64,000 nucleotides of DNA from JAHEJV01 sp964653555 (lineage in GTDB: Bacteria; Myxococcota_A; UBA9160; SMWR01). Position 1 is the first letter of the stretch; each line of letters begins with the position of its first letter. Where the stretch lies: assembly GCA_964653555.1 (NCBI GenBank), contig CAZZFT010000003.1, positions 1 through 64,000 on the forward strand. The letters run 5' to 3'. This document shows positions 44,271 to 52,984 of the stretch, piece by piece. A model generated the notes under the pieces. It was not told the DNA's origin. It ran no database searches and saw only the letters and a program-made list of their open reading frames with translations. The position numbers were made by a program, and so were the translations under genes.

Positions 44271-46063
44271 GCTCGACCCGCGCCGTGCGGATCGCGAACA
44301 TCTCGGGCTTCTACGGCGACCGGCTGGCCGCCGCGCGGGAGATGCTCGAGGGCGAGCCGGTCGACTTCCTGACCGGCGACTACCTCGCCGAGCTCACGAT
44401 GCTGATCCTGCACAAGGCGCGCTCGCGCGCGCCGGGCACCGGATACGCCGCGACCTTCCTGCGCCAGATGGAGGAGATCTGGGGCACCGCCTGCGACCGC
44501 GGCGTCCGCATCGTCGTGAACGCGGGCGGCCTCGAGCCGGCCGGAATGGCGGCGGAGCTGCACGCGCTGGCGGCGCGGCTGGGCCTGAAGGCCCGCGTCG
44601 CCTACCTCTCCGGCGACGACCTGCTGCCGCGGCTGGGCGAGCTCCAGGCGGCGGGACATCCCCTCGCCCACCTCGACCGGGGCATCCCGCTCTCGGCGCT
44701 CGACGCCGAGCCGGTCACCGCCAACGCCTATCTCGGCGCCTGGGGGATCGTCCAGGCGCTGCGCGGCGGAGCCGACGTGGTCGTGTGTCCCCGCGTCACC
44801 GACGCCTCGCTGGTGGTCGGCCCCGCCGCCTGGCACTTCGACTGGGCGCGCGATGACTGGGACCGGCTCGCCGGGGCCGTGGTGGCCGGCCACGTGCTTG
44901 AGTGCGGGCCCCAGGCGACGGGCGGCAACTACGCCTTCTTCCAGGAAGTGCCGCGCTGGGTGAACCCGGGCTTCCCGATCGCCGAGATCGAGGCGGACGG
45001 CAGCTGCGTGATCACCAAGCAGCCGGGCACCGACGGCCTGGTCTCGGTGGGAACGGTGACGGCGCAGCTGCTCTACGAGCTGGGCGAGCCCGCCTACGCC
45101 AACCCGGATGTCGTCGCGCGCTTCGACTCGATCGAGCTCGCGCCCGCAGGACCCGATCGCGTGCGCATCTCCGGCGCGCGGGGGGAGCCGGCGCCCGCGC
45201 AGCTCAAGGTGTGCATCAACTACGTGGGGGGCTACCGGAACGCGATGACCTTCGTGCTCACCGGCCTCGACGTCGAGGAGAAGGCGCGGCGGGCACGCGA
45301 GACCCTGCTCGCGAAGCTGGGAGGCGCCGAGCGCTTCGATGCGATCGAGTTCGACCTCGTCCGCAGCGACGCCCCCGATGCGGCCAGCAACGACCTGGCG
45401 AGCGCGTTCCTGCGGGTGACCGTGAAGAGCCGCGACGCGCGGCGCGTCGGTCGCGCCTTCTCGAACCAGGTGACCGAGATGCTGCTCGCGAGCTACCCGG
45501 GCATCTACACCACGACCCCGCCCAGCGCCGAGCGCGAGTTCGGCGTGTACTGGCCGACGCTCGTCCCCGCCCAGGAGGTGCATCCGATCGCAGTGCTGCA
45601 CGACGGGAGCGAGGTCCCGGTTCCGCCGCTCGTGGCGACGCCCCTCGCGGAGCCCTTCGCGCCCCGGCCGCGCGCGCTCCCCGAGCCCCCAGCCGGCGCG
45701 ACCGAGCGCGTCCCGCTCGGGACCGTGTTCGGCGCCCGGTCGGGCGACAAGGGTGGCAACGCGAACGTCGGCGTCTGGGCGCGCAGCGCGTCGGGCTACG
45801 CCTGGCTCGCCCGGTTCCTGACCGCGAAGCGCCTCGCCGAGCTGCTGCCCGAGCTGGCCCCTCTGGAGGTGCGACGCTTCGAGCTCCCGAACCTGTGGGC
45901 GCTGAACTTCGTCGTCGTCGGGCTGCTGGGCGAGGGGGTGGCGTCGTCGACGCGCAGCGACGCCCAGGCGAAGAGCCTGGGCGAGTTCCTGCGATCGCGC
46001 CTCGTCGACCTGCCCGTCGCACTCCGGGCCGACCGGCCTCGGCCCGCCGATCGGAGCGACTAG
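44267..46063 (+). CDS. atuA: AtuA family protein (acyclic terpene utilisation, DUF1446 plus C-terminal domain)
   Basis: 598 residues, near the 595 of P. aeruginosa AtuA. N-terminal DUF1446 region: RIANISGFYGDR (about 6-17), VDFLTGDYLAELTMLIL (about 32-48), NAGGLEPAGMA, CPRVTDASLVVGP (about 175), GGNYAFFQEVP, ITKQPGTDGLV. C-terminal domain from about 480 with GTVFGARSGDKGGNANVGVWA. AtuA is required for citronellol/geraniol growth but its reaction is unassigned. GTG 44267 overlaps the SDR stop. Confidence 0.92.
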   Translation: MSSTRAVRIANISGFYGDRLAAAREMLEGEPVDFLTGDYLAELTMLILHKARSRAPGTGYAATFLRQMEEIWGTACDRGVRIVVNAGGLEPAGMAAELHALAARLGLKARVAYLSGDDLLPRLGELQAAGHPLAHLDRGIPLSALDAEPVTANAYLGAWGIVQALRGGADVVVCPRVTDASLVVGPAAWHFDWARDDWDRLAGAVVAGHVLECGPQATGGNYAFFQEVPRWVNPGFPIAEIEADGSCVITKQPGTDGLVSVGTVTAQLLYELGEPAYANPDVVARFDSIELAPAGPDRVRISGARGEPAPAQLKVCINYVGGYRNAMTFVLTGLDVEEKARRARETLLAKLGGAERFDAIEFDLVRSDAPDAASNDLASAFLRVTVKSRDARRVGRAFSNQVTEMLLASYPGIYTTTPPSAEREFGVYWPTLVPAQEVHPIAVLHDGSEVPVPPLVATPLAEPFAPRPRALPEPPAGATERVPLGTVFGARSGDKGGNANVGVWARSASGYAWLARFLTAKRLAELLPELAPLEVRRFELPNLWALNFVVVGLLGEGVASSTRSDAQAKSLGEFLRSRLVDLPVALRADRPRPADRSD

Positions 46064-46064
46064 C

Positions 46065-47138
46065 ATGTCGGCCCAGGGTGCACGGCGGAGACTCCGCGTC
46101 GATGGAGCGATCTTTCCGGGCGGCGACAACCTCTACGAGGGTCGGCTCGAGGACGTGCCCCTCCGGGCGCGCGCGCTGGAGGAGGAGGGCTACGACGGCC
46201 TGTTCACCCTCGACACGAACGTCGACCCCTTCGCCGCGCTCCTGCTCGCCGCAGAGCACACGCGGCGCATCGCCCTGGTGACGGGCGTGGCGATCGCCTT
46301 CGCGCGCTCGCCGGCGACCATGGCGCTCCAGGCCTGGAACCTCCAGCGCTACTCGGGCGGCCGCCTGATCCTGGGACTGGGCTCCCAGGTGCAGGCGCAC
46401 ATCGCCAAACGCTTCAGCATGCCCTGGTCGCAGCCGGCGGCGCGGATGCGCGAGTACATCCTCGCCCTGCGTGCCTTCTGGGACGCCTGGGGCCGGCGGC
46501 AGCCGCTCGCCTTCCGCGGCGAGTTCTACACCCACACGTTGATGACGCCCGTCTTCGACCCCGGACCGAACGACGTCCCCGACCCGCGGATCCATCTCGG
46601 CGCGCTGGGCCCCCGGATGGTGGCGGTCGCCGGAGAGGTCGCCGACGGCCTGTTCGGACATCCCTTCTCGACGGTGAGGTTCTTCGAGCAGGTCCAGCGA
46701 CCCGCCCTCGAGCAGGGGCTCGCGCGCTCGCAGCGACCGCGCGAGGGCTTCGAAGTGTCCTCGATGATCATGACGATCACCGGCCGCGACGACGCCGAGA
46801 TCGCCGCCGCCGACTTCGCGATCCGCAAGCTGCTCACCTTCTACGCGTCGACGCCCGCCTACCGACGCGTGCTCGAGGTGCACGGCTGGGGCGACCTGCA
46901 GCCCGAGCTCAACCGGATGTCCAAACAGGGACGCTGGGACGAGATGGCCGAGCTCGCGACGGAGGAGATGATCGACGCGTTCGCGGTGAAGGGCCGCCCC
47001 GAGGAGATCCCGCAGCGGATCGCCGAGCGCTGCGCGGGCCGTGTCGACCGCGTCACGCTCTACGCGCCCTACCCCACGGCGGCGAGTCTGTGGCCGCCGA
47101 TCGTCCGGGGCATCCAGGCACAGGAGGTCCAGCGGTGA
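46065..47138 (+). CDS. LLM-class (F420- or FMN-dependent) oxidoreductase, TIGR03617-like
   Basis: 357 residues. DGLFTLDTNVDPFAALLLAAEHT (in parts DTNVDPFAALLLAA), ARSPATMALQAWNLQRYSGGR (about 80-100), GLGSQVQAHIAKRFSMPW (about 105-122), DPRIHLGALGPRMVAVAGEVADG (in parts IHLGALGPRMV). Closest by these signatures to the actinobacterial F420-dependent TIGR03617 group, which is inference from memory. ATG 46065, 1 bp after the atuA stop. It ends overlapping the hydratase GTG. Confidence 0.92.
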   Translation: MSAQGARRRLRVDGAIFPGGDNLYEGRLEDVPLRARALEEEGYDGLFTLDTNVDPFAALLLAAEHTRRIALVTGVAIAFARSPATMALQAWNLQRYSGGRLILGLGSQVQAHIAKRFSMPWSQPAARMREYILALRAFWDAWGRRQPLAFRGEFYTHTLMTPVFDPGPNDVPDPRIHLGALGPRMVAVAGEVADGLFGHPFSTVRFFEQVQRPALEQGLARSQRPREGFEVSSMIMTITGRDDAEIAAADFAIRKLLTFYASTPAYRRVLEVHGWGDLQPELNRMSKQGRWDEMAELATEEMIDAFAVKGRPEEIPQRIAERCAGRVDRVTLYAPYPTAASLWPPIVRGIQAQEVQR

Positions 47139-47962
47139 CGAGCGCCAGCGGCAACGAGGACGCCGTCCTCGAGAGCGAGACCCACGGTCCGGTGCGTCTG
47201 CTCCGGCTCAACCGACCCGAGCGCAAGAACGCCCTCTCGGACGCCCTCGGCTGGGCGGTCGTCGCGGCCGTCGAAGAGGCGGCGCACGACGACGCGATCC
47301 GGGTCGTCGCACTGACCGGTCGCGGCGACGCCTTCTGCTCGGGCGTGGATCTCGGCGACGCGCCAGCCGCGGGCGCCGCGCGCGGGCCGCTCTCGGAGCA
47401 AGACGATCGCGTGGACGACCTGGGCTGGGTGGGCCGGTTCCCGCTGGTGATGCGCGTCGCCTGCGACAAGCCGGTGGTGGCGGGCGTGAACGGCGTCGCC
47501 GTCGGCGCCGGCATGGCGCTCGCGATGTGCGCCGACCTCCGCATCGCCGGCTCTCGCGCGCGCTTCCACCCCGGATACGTGCGCGCCGGCACCTCGCCCG
47601 ACGGCGGCCTGAGCTGGACGCTGCCCCAGCTGATCGGGAGCGAGCGAGCGCTGCGCTTCCTGCTGGAGCAGCGGATGATCGACGCCGAGGAGGCGCTGCG
47701 GCTGGGCCTCGTCGGCGAGCTGGTAGAGGCGGATGCGCTCGAGGAACGCCTGCTCGCCTACTGCGCGCTGCTGGCCGAGGCGGCGCCGCTGGCCGTGCGT
47801 CAGACCAAGCGGCTGGTGCACCGCGCGGGCCTCGGGACGGACCTCGAAGCCCATCTTCGGGACGAGATGCGCTACGTCTACCGGGGCTTGCGCAGCGAGG
47901 ACGGCCGCGAGGCGGTCGCGGCGCTGCTGGCCAAGCGCAAGCCCGTGTTCCACGGGCGTTAG
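47135..47962 (+). CDS. Enoyl-CoA hydratase/isomerase family protein lacking both canonical Glu residues
   Basis: 275 residues. FCSGVDLGDAPAA (about 68-80), NGVAVGAGMALAMCADLRIA (about 119-138), RARFHPGYVRAGTSPDGGLSW (about 142, in parts) and LPQLIGSERAL. First Glu position is Ala, second is Gly; the PDGGLSW segment with an Asp resembles isomerase-type crotonases (PaaG-like). So an isomerase role is more likely than hydration. GTG 47135 with AGGAGG 7 nt upstream, overlapping the LLM stop. Last plus-strand gene of the Atu-like run. Confidence 0.92.
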   Translation: MTSASGNEDAVLESETHGPVRLLRLNRPERKNALSDALGWAVVAAVEEAAHDDAIRVVALTGRGDAFCSGVDLGDAPAAGAARGPLSEQDDRVDDLGWVGRFPLVMRVACDKPVVAGVNGVAVGAGMALAMCADLRIAGSRARFHPGYVRAGTSPDGGLSWTLPQLIGSERALRFLLEQRMIDAEEALRLGLVGELVEADALEERLLAYCALLAEAAPLAVRQTKRLVHRAGLGTDLEAHLRDEMRYVYRGLRSEDGREAVAALLAKRKPVFHGR

Positions 47963-47987
47963 GCGTCGGGCGATGCGGGAGCGCCGC

Positions 47988-48788
47988 TCAGAAGACCAGG
48001 TAGCCGCCGTCGAGGGTGATCTCGTCGCCCGTGTGGAAGCGCGACAGCTCGGACGCCAGGTAGACGGCGATCCCCTCCAGGTCCGCGGGCGTGCCCCAGC
48101 GGCGCGCCGGCGTGCGCTGGCGGATGCTCCGATCGAGCTTCTCGTGGGCGCGCGCCGGAGCCGTGGCCTGGGTCTCGATCCAGCCCGGGCGCAGTGCGTT
48201 CACCTGGATGTCGTGGCGCGCGAGGGCCACCGCCGCCGACCGGACCAGCGCTCCCACGCCGCCCTTCGAGGCGGCGTAGTTGGGCTCGTGGGGCATGCCG
48301 TGCAGCGCGCCGATCGAGGTCACGGCGACGAGCTTCCCCCCACCGCCGCGCTCGACCATGTGGCGCGCCGCTTCGCGAAAGCACAGGAACACCCCGGTCA
48401 GGTTCACCGCCAGCACCCGGTTCCAGTCGTCGAGGGTCATCTCCAGGAAGGGTCGCGGCTGGCCGAGGCCCGCGTTGGCGAAGCACGAGTCGATGCGGCC
48501 GAAGCGCGCGAGCGCTTCGCGCATGCCCCGGACGACGTCCTCCTCGTGCGCCACGTCGATCCGGAAGGTCGCCACCTCGGCGCCCAGATCGGCGAGCTCC
48601 TGGGCCGCGGCGGCGTTCTTGGCCTCGTCGCGCCCGGCGATCGCGACCCGGGCTCCGGCCCGCGCCAGACCGCGGGCCAGGCCCAGCCCGATGCCGCCGT
48701 TGCCGCCGGTGATCAACGCGACGTGCCCGGACAGGTCGAAGCCGGCGCCCTCGGACGACGGTGCGCTCTCTCGCGACGACGGCGGCAC
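47988..48788 (-). CDS. SDR-family oxidoreductase
   Basis: 266 residues if started at GTG 48788. TGGNGGIGLG (about 25-34), ANAGLGQP, SIGALHGMPHEPNYAASK with catalytic Tyr/Lys (about 172-176), FHTGDEITLDGGYLVF. The frame is open far upstream of 48788 and the Shine-Dalgarno is weak. The start lies only 20 bp from the divergent epoxide hydrolase, so one of the two starts may be wrong. Convergent with the hydratase, 25 bp apart. Confidence 0.88.
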   Translation of the reverse strand: MPPSSRESAPSSEGAGFDLSGHVALITGGNGGIGLGLARGLARAGARVAIAGRDEAKNAAAAQELADLGAEVATFRIDVAHEEDVVRGMREALARFGRIDSCFANAGLGQPRPFLEMTLDDWNRVLAVNLTGVFLCFREAARHMVERGGGGKLVAVTSIGALHGMPHEPNYAASKGGVGALVRSAAVALARHDIQVNALRPGWIETQATAPARAHEKLDRSIRQRTPARRWGTPADLEGIAVYLASELSRFHTGDEITLDGGYLVF

Positions 48789-48808
48789 GCGGCGGACTCT
48801 ACCGCGCC

Positions 48809-49990
48809 GTGAGCGAGACGGTCGAGGTGTTCCGCATCGACGTGCCGGAGGCGGTGATCGACGACCTGCGCGAGCGGCTCGCCCGCTCACGGCTCCCCGA
48901 GCCGATCGCCGGTGCGGGCTGGGACTACGGGGTGGACCTCGCGTGGCTGCGCGATCTGCTCGTGCACTGGCGCGCGCACTACGACTGGCGCGCCTGGGAA
49001 CGGCGGCTGAACACGCTTCCCCAGTTCCGAACCTGGCTCGACGGGCACGGAATCCACTTCGTGCACCGCCGCTCGCCCGAGCCCGGCGCCCTCCCGCTGC
49101 TCCTGGCCCACGGCTGGCCCGGCTCCTTCTTCGAGTTCCACAAGGTGGTCGAGCCTCTCGCCGACCCGCGCGCCCACGGCGGTCGGCCCGAGGACGCCTT
49201 CCACGTGGTCTGTCCGTCGATGCCCGGATACGCCTTCTCCGATCCGCCGCGCGCGCCCGGCGTCGACGCCCGGAGCATCGCCGCGCTCTTCGCCGGCCTG
49301 ATGCGGCGGCTGGGCTACGCGCGCTATGGCGTCCAGGGCGGTGACTGGGGATCGGCGGTCGCGAGCTGGATGGCGCTGCTCGCGCCCGAAGCCTGCTGCG
49401 GCATCCACCTCAACCTGTTGATCGTGCCGCGCCCGCGCGACGATGATCCGGCCGCGCTGACCGCGCCCGAGCGCGAGGCCTACGAAGCCACGCGGCGCTT
49501 CCTCGCCAGCGGTCCGGTCCACGTGACGGTGCAGGGCCAGGAGCCCGATGCGCTCGGCGTCGCGCTCGAGGATTCGCCGGCGGGGCTCGCGGCCTGGATC
49601 GCGCCGCGGCTGCGCGCGTGGAGCGACTGCGGCGGCGATCTCGAGCGCCGCTTCCCCCGTGATGAGCTCCTGACTCATCTGACGCTGTACTGGGTGACGC
49701 GCTCGATCACGACGTCGATGCGCCTGTACCGCGAGGCGCAGCACGCCGGAGCCCTCGGCCGCCCCCGCGAGCGGATCGAGGTGCCGACGGGCTGCGCCCT
49801 GTTCCCGCGCGAGCTGTTCCGTCCGCCGCGGCGCTGGGTGGAGCGCGCCTATCGCGTCGAGCGCTGGACCGAGATGCCGCGGGGCGGTCACTTCGCCGCG
49901 CTCGAGGAGCCGGAGCTGCTGATCGAGGACGTGCGCGCCTTCTTCCGGCCTCTGCGCGGATCGAGCGGCGTCCGGCGCGCGGAACCGTGA
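48809..49990 (+). CDS. Epoxide hydrolase (EHN plus alpha/beta-hydrolase domains)
   Basis: 393 residues. N-terminal EHN domain (EVFRIDVPEAVIDDL, RLPEPIAGAGWDYGVDLAWL, about 5-60), HGWPGSFFEFHKVVEPL (HGxP oxyanion, about 94-110), nucleophile Asp in GVQGGDWGSAVASW (about 173-186) and C-terminal His of PRGGHFAALEEPE (about 362). This is the juvenile-hormone/microsomal type epoxide hydrolase architecture, giving diols from epoxides. No signal peptide. GTG start uncertain; a shared 20-bp gap with the SDR gene suggests a start further downstream or upstream. Confidence 0.93.
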   Translation: MSETVEVFRIDVPEAVIDDLRERLARSRLPEPIAGAGWDYGVDLAWLRDLLVHWRAHYDWRAWERRLNTLPQFRTWLDGHGIHFVHRRSPEPGALPLLLAHGWPGSFFEFHKVVEPLADPRAHGGRPEDAFHVVCPSMPGYAFSDPPRAPGVDARSIAALFAGLMRRLGYARYGVQGGDWGSAVASWMALLAPEACCGIHLNLLIVPRPRDDDPAALTAPEREAYEATRRFLASGPVHVTVQGQEPDALGVALEDSPAGLAAWIAPRLRAWSDCGGDLERRFPRDELLTHLTLYWVTRSITTSMRLYREAQHAGALGRPRERIEVPTGCALFPRELFRPPRRWVERAYRVERWTEMPRGGHFAALEEPELLIEDVRAFFRPLRGSSGVRRAEP

Positions 49991-50049
49991 TAGGGTGGCG
50001 CGAAGCGAGGCCCACGACGCGGCGGCGACTTCTCCGGAGGGAGGTGGCG

Positions 50050-50736
50050 ATGGGGGCGACGGAGCGGGTGGAGGGGGTGGATCTCGTGCAGGGCATCGGT
50101 GGGACGGCCGAGATGGGTGGGATGCGCTGGACGCACGGCATCGCCACCGGCGCGCTGATCGGCCTGCTCCTGCTGTTCGCGGCCTGCGAGCCGCAGGATC
50201 GGCGACCGGGACTGTGGCTCTCGGGCGAGCTCGTGACAGCGCCCGTCGACGACTGGTCGTTCACCGACGAGATCGGAGAGATCTTCGTCGAGACCCGTAC
50301 GTGGTACGGAATCCCCCACTCCGTCACCACCGTCTGCGTCGCCCACGACGGCTCCCTCTACGTGCCGTCGGTCTACCTCGACGGCGGCGAGTTCCCCGAC
50401 GCGCGCTACTGGAACCGCAACGTGGTGCGCGACCCGCGCGTGCGCCTGAAGATCGGGGACCGTCTCTACGAGCGGAAGGCGGTCCTGGTCGAGGATCCGG
50501 AGGAGTGGGACGCCGTGTTCGCCGCCTTCGGCCGCAAGTCCCCCTTCTGGAAGCAGCTCGGCGACACGCCCGCGGCCGAGCGCCCCCGGATCGTGTTCTT
50601 CCGGATGGATCCGCGAGAGGACGCCGAAGCGGTGTCTCAGGGGGCTTCCCAGGCTCCGGACGCGGCTTCGCTGCGGACCTCCGCCGCGTCGGACTCCAGG
50701 ACGAAGCCGGCTGCGACGGCGTCCGCGAGCGCCTGA
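50050..50736 (+). CDS. Putative lipoprotein with a deazaflavin-nitroreductase/split-barrel-like core
   Basis: 228 residues from ATG 50050 (GGAGGGAGG upstream) or 204 from ATG 50122, which would start MRWTHGIATGALIGLLLLFA, a normal lipoprotein signal ending FAAC. The core SVTTVCVAHDGSLYVPSVY and WNRNVVRDPRVRLKIGDRLYERKAVLV resembles F420-dependent nitroreductase-like split barrels (binding and barrel strands), but no exact family is recognised. The last 33 codons overlap the convergent hydrolase gene antisense (50637-50736), and the repetitive Ala/Ser tail there may not be real coding. Confidence 0.65.
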   Translation: MGATERVEGVDLVQGIGGTAEMGGMRWTHGIATGALIGLLLLFAACEPQDRRPGLWLSGELVTAPVDDWSFTDEIGEIFVETRTWYGIPHSVTTVCVAHDGSLYVPSVYLDGGEFPDARYWNRNVVRDPRVRLKIGDRLYERKAVLVEDPEEWDAVFAAFGRKSPFWKQLGDTPAAERPRIVFFRMDPREDAEAVSQGASQAPDAASLRTSAASDSRTKPAATASASA

Positions 50737-52115
50737 TCGAAGGCCGCGAGATACGCTTCGCGCGACGGGTACAGCTCCGCCAGCGTCTCGCTGTCGAAGG
50801 GGCGCGTGACGCCCAACAGGGAGCAGAACGGCCCGCCGTCGTTGCCGACCCCGGAAAGCATCGCCACGGGCACGTCGAGCTGCGGGGTGCGGATCCCGCC
50901 CAAGGCGTTACCGCGGCCGTCGCGCAGGATGCGGGGCGGGCTGCCGGGCACGGCGCCCAGACGCGCGGCTCGTGGCGCGGGCGTTCCCTCGCGGACCCAG
51001 CGGTCGAGGTGATCGAGCGCCGCCCGGAGCACGTAGCGCTGCGGGCCCGCGTTGCCCGGCAGGTCGCACGCCAGCCCGCCGACCTTCCCTCCCAGCGACC
51101 GCGCGGCGTCCGCTCCCGCGATGCGGAGCTGATACACGTCGGTGTGTGCGGTGCCGGCCACCTCCCAGAGGCGGAAGGCGGCGCCGTCCTGCTGGCGCGC
51201 CCCGTAGTAGCCGAGCACGGTCACATCGGTCTCGGTCTCGAAGGTGAGCACCGGGGTCGCGCGGTCCGTGCGGATGGCCGTCGGACTGGGCGCCGCGACA
51301 TCCGCCTGCGGCGGCTGGGAAAGCGGTGCGCCGGAGCCGCCGCGCGCGTGGACGAGGAAGCCGTCGTACACGGCGGCGAGGGGCGCCACTGCGTCGATGT
51401 AGGTGGTCAGCCGCGCAGCCGATTGCGACATCCCGACGGCGATCAGACGCCGAGCCGCGAGGCCGCCCAGCGGGTCCGTCTCGCCGGGGCTGCGCAGAGC
51501 CCGACCGGCCTGGGCGAAGATGTCGTAGGAGAAGCTGTCGCCGGGATGCCGCAGCGACCCGTAGCGCTCGGGGTCCCAGACCCGTAGTGCGCCCGCATTG
51601 CCGAAGGCGGCGCGAGGGTTGTCGCTCGGGAAGCCGACGATGCCCACCTCCTGGGCCGACACACCCACCCAGGCATGGCCCCGCGCCAGCAGCAGCGGGT
51701 GCAGGAACGCCCAGTCGGCGGGGTTGTCGCCGCCTCCCGAGACGTTCAGCCACTCGACGACGACGGTTCCGGAGAAGCGATCGGCTCGCGCGGGCCGTCG
51801 CACCAGGATCCGCGTCCGGTAGGGCGCCGACCCGGCGGGCTCGACCTGCCAGCGACCGTCGGGAGCGAGCTCGGCCGCGGGAGCGTAGCTGCGGGCGCTT
51901 CCCTCGACGAAGAACTCCTGCTCGACGTAGCCCGCCGCCGCGAGATCGATCGCGGTGGCGGAGAAGGCAGCGCCGTGTGCGCCTCCCGCGACGGGTCCCA
52001 CGACGCGTGGGGCGTCGGCCGCGCCCGCGGTGGCGGCCCACAGCGACACCCCCAGCGCGAGGCTCCGCCATTCGCACCGCGCCCGCGTTCGCCCCATCGC
52101 GTCTTTTCCCTTCAT
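50637..52115 (-). CDS. Secreted alpha/beta-hydrolase-domain protein (Abhydrolase_10-like)
   Basis: 492 residues. Signal peptide (LALGVSLWAATAGAADA, cleavage near AGA-ADA). TGTVVVEWLNVSGGGDNPADW-like core (VVVEWLNVSGGGDN, about 110) and nucleophile elbow VGMSQSAARLTTYID near 220. His region AHTDVYQLRIAGADA near 325. Such proteins are periplasmic esterase-like enzymes of unknown substrate. ATG 52115 or 52097 are both possible. The repeated element 52129-52144 is just upstream, oriented towards this gene. Confidence 0.88.
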   Translation of the reverse strand: MKGKDAMGRTRARCEWRSLALGVSLWAATAGAADAPRVVGPVAGGAHGAAFSATAIDLAAAGYVEQEFFVEGSARSYAPAAELAPDGRWQVEPAGSAPYRTRILVRRPARADRFSGTVVVEWLNVSGGGDNPADWAFLHPLLLARGHAWVGVSAQEVGIVGFPSDNPRAAFGNAGALRVWDPERYGSLRHPGDSFSYDIFAQAGRALRSPGETDPLGGLAARRLIAVGMSQSAARLTTYIDAVAPLAAVYDGFLVHARGGSGAPLSQPPQADVAAPSPTAIRTDRATPVLTFETETDVTVLGYYGARQQDGAAFRLWEVAGTAHTDVYQLRIAGADAARSLGGKVGGLACDLPGNAGPQRYVLRAALDHLDRWVREGTPAPRAARLGAVPGSPPRILRDGRGNALGGIRTPQLDVPVAMLSGVGNDGGPFCSLLGVTRPFDSETLAELYPSREAYLAAFDQALADAVAAGFVLESDAAEVRSEAASGAWEAP

Positions 52116-52128
52116 CGCGTCGCGGTTC

Positions 52129-52144
52129 CTGAGTATCCTATCAG
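52129..52144 (-). promoter_or_regulatory. Repeated 16-bp element, CTGATAGGATACTCAG (minus)
   Basis: Identical to the copy at 26096-26111. Between the divergent hydrolase (14 bp to its ATG) and crotonase (36 bp to its ATG). Confidence 0.75.
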
Positions 52145-52180
52145 AATCACGCGGCCTCGCGCTGCGCTCGTGGAGGCCTC

Positions 52181-52984
52181 ATGTCGACCGTCCGTCTGGA
52201 GTTCCCCCTTCCGCACGTGGCCCTGATCACCCTCGATCGGCCGAAGCGCCTGAACGCACTGACGCTGGAGCTGCTGGAGGACTTCCGCGCGGCGCTGGAT
52301 CGCATCGAGTCCGACGCGGATTGTCGCGCCGTCGTGCTGACCGGGGCCGGACGCGCCTTCTGCGCGGGCCTCGATCTCGTCGACTCCGCGTCGCTGCTCG
52401 ACCTCTCCGGAGCGGGCGGCGTGCAGAAGGGCATGTCGATCCAGAAGCCCTTCTCCGCGCTGGTACCGCGACTGCACGCGCTGCCCCAGCCGGTGGTGGC
52501 GGCGATCAACGGTCCGGCGGCCGGGGGTGGGCTGGCGCTCGCGCTCGGGGCCGACGTGCGCGTGGCCGCGCGCTCGGCGCTCTTCCTCGACGCCTTCATC
52601 GAGCTGGGACTGTCGGGCTGCGAGCTCGGCCTGAGCTACCTGCTGCCCCGGCTGATCGGGATGTCGCGCGCCGCCGAGCTGATCCTCACGGGACGGCACA
52701 TCGACGCCGAGGAGGCGGAGCGGATCGGTCTGGTCAGCCGGATCGTGGAGGACGGGGAAGCGGTCCCCGCGGCCCTCAAGATCGCCGAGCGCATCGCTGC
52801 CCACGCACCCTTCGGATCGCGGATGACCAAGCAGGTGTTGTGGACCAACCTGGACGCACCCTGTCTGCAATCGGCGATCGAGCTGGAGGCGCGCACCCAG
52901 GTGCTGAGCATGTTCACTCGCGATTTCGGCGAGCAGGTGGTGGCGCGGCGCGAGAAGCGGACGCCCCGCTACCAGGACCAATGA
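52181..52984 (+). CDS. Enoyl-CoA hydratase/isomerase family protein
   Basis: 267 residues. FCAGLDLVDSAS (about 64-75), INGPAAGGGLALALGADVRVA (about 108, in parts), SALFLDAFIELGLSGCELGLSYLLPRLIG (in parts AFIELGLSGCELG, YLLPRLIG). First Glu position is Ala; the later CELG carries an acidic residue where isomerases have PD. It is an EchA-type enzyme of uncertain reaction. ATG 52181. It ends overlapping the DUF7065-like gene by ATGA. Confidence 0.92.
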   Translation: MSTVRLEFPLPHVALITLDRPKRLNALTLELLEDFRAALDRIESDADCRAVVLTGAGRAFCAGLDLVDSASLLDLSGAGGVQKGMSIQKPFSALVPRLHALPQPVVAAINGPAAGGGLALALGADVRVAARSALFLDAFIELGLSGCELGLSYLLPRLIGMSRAAELILTGRHIDAEEAERIGLVSRIVEDGEAVPAALKIAERIAAHAPFGSRMTKQVLWTNLDAPCLQSAIELEARTQVLSMFTRDFGEQVVARREKRTPRYQDQ

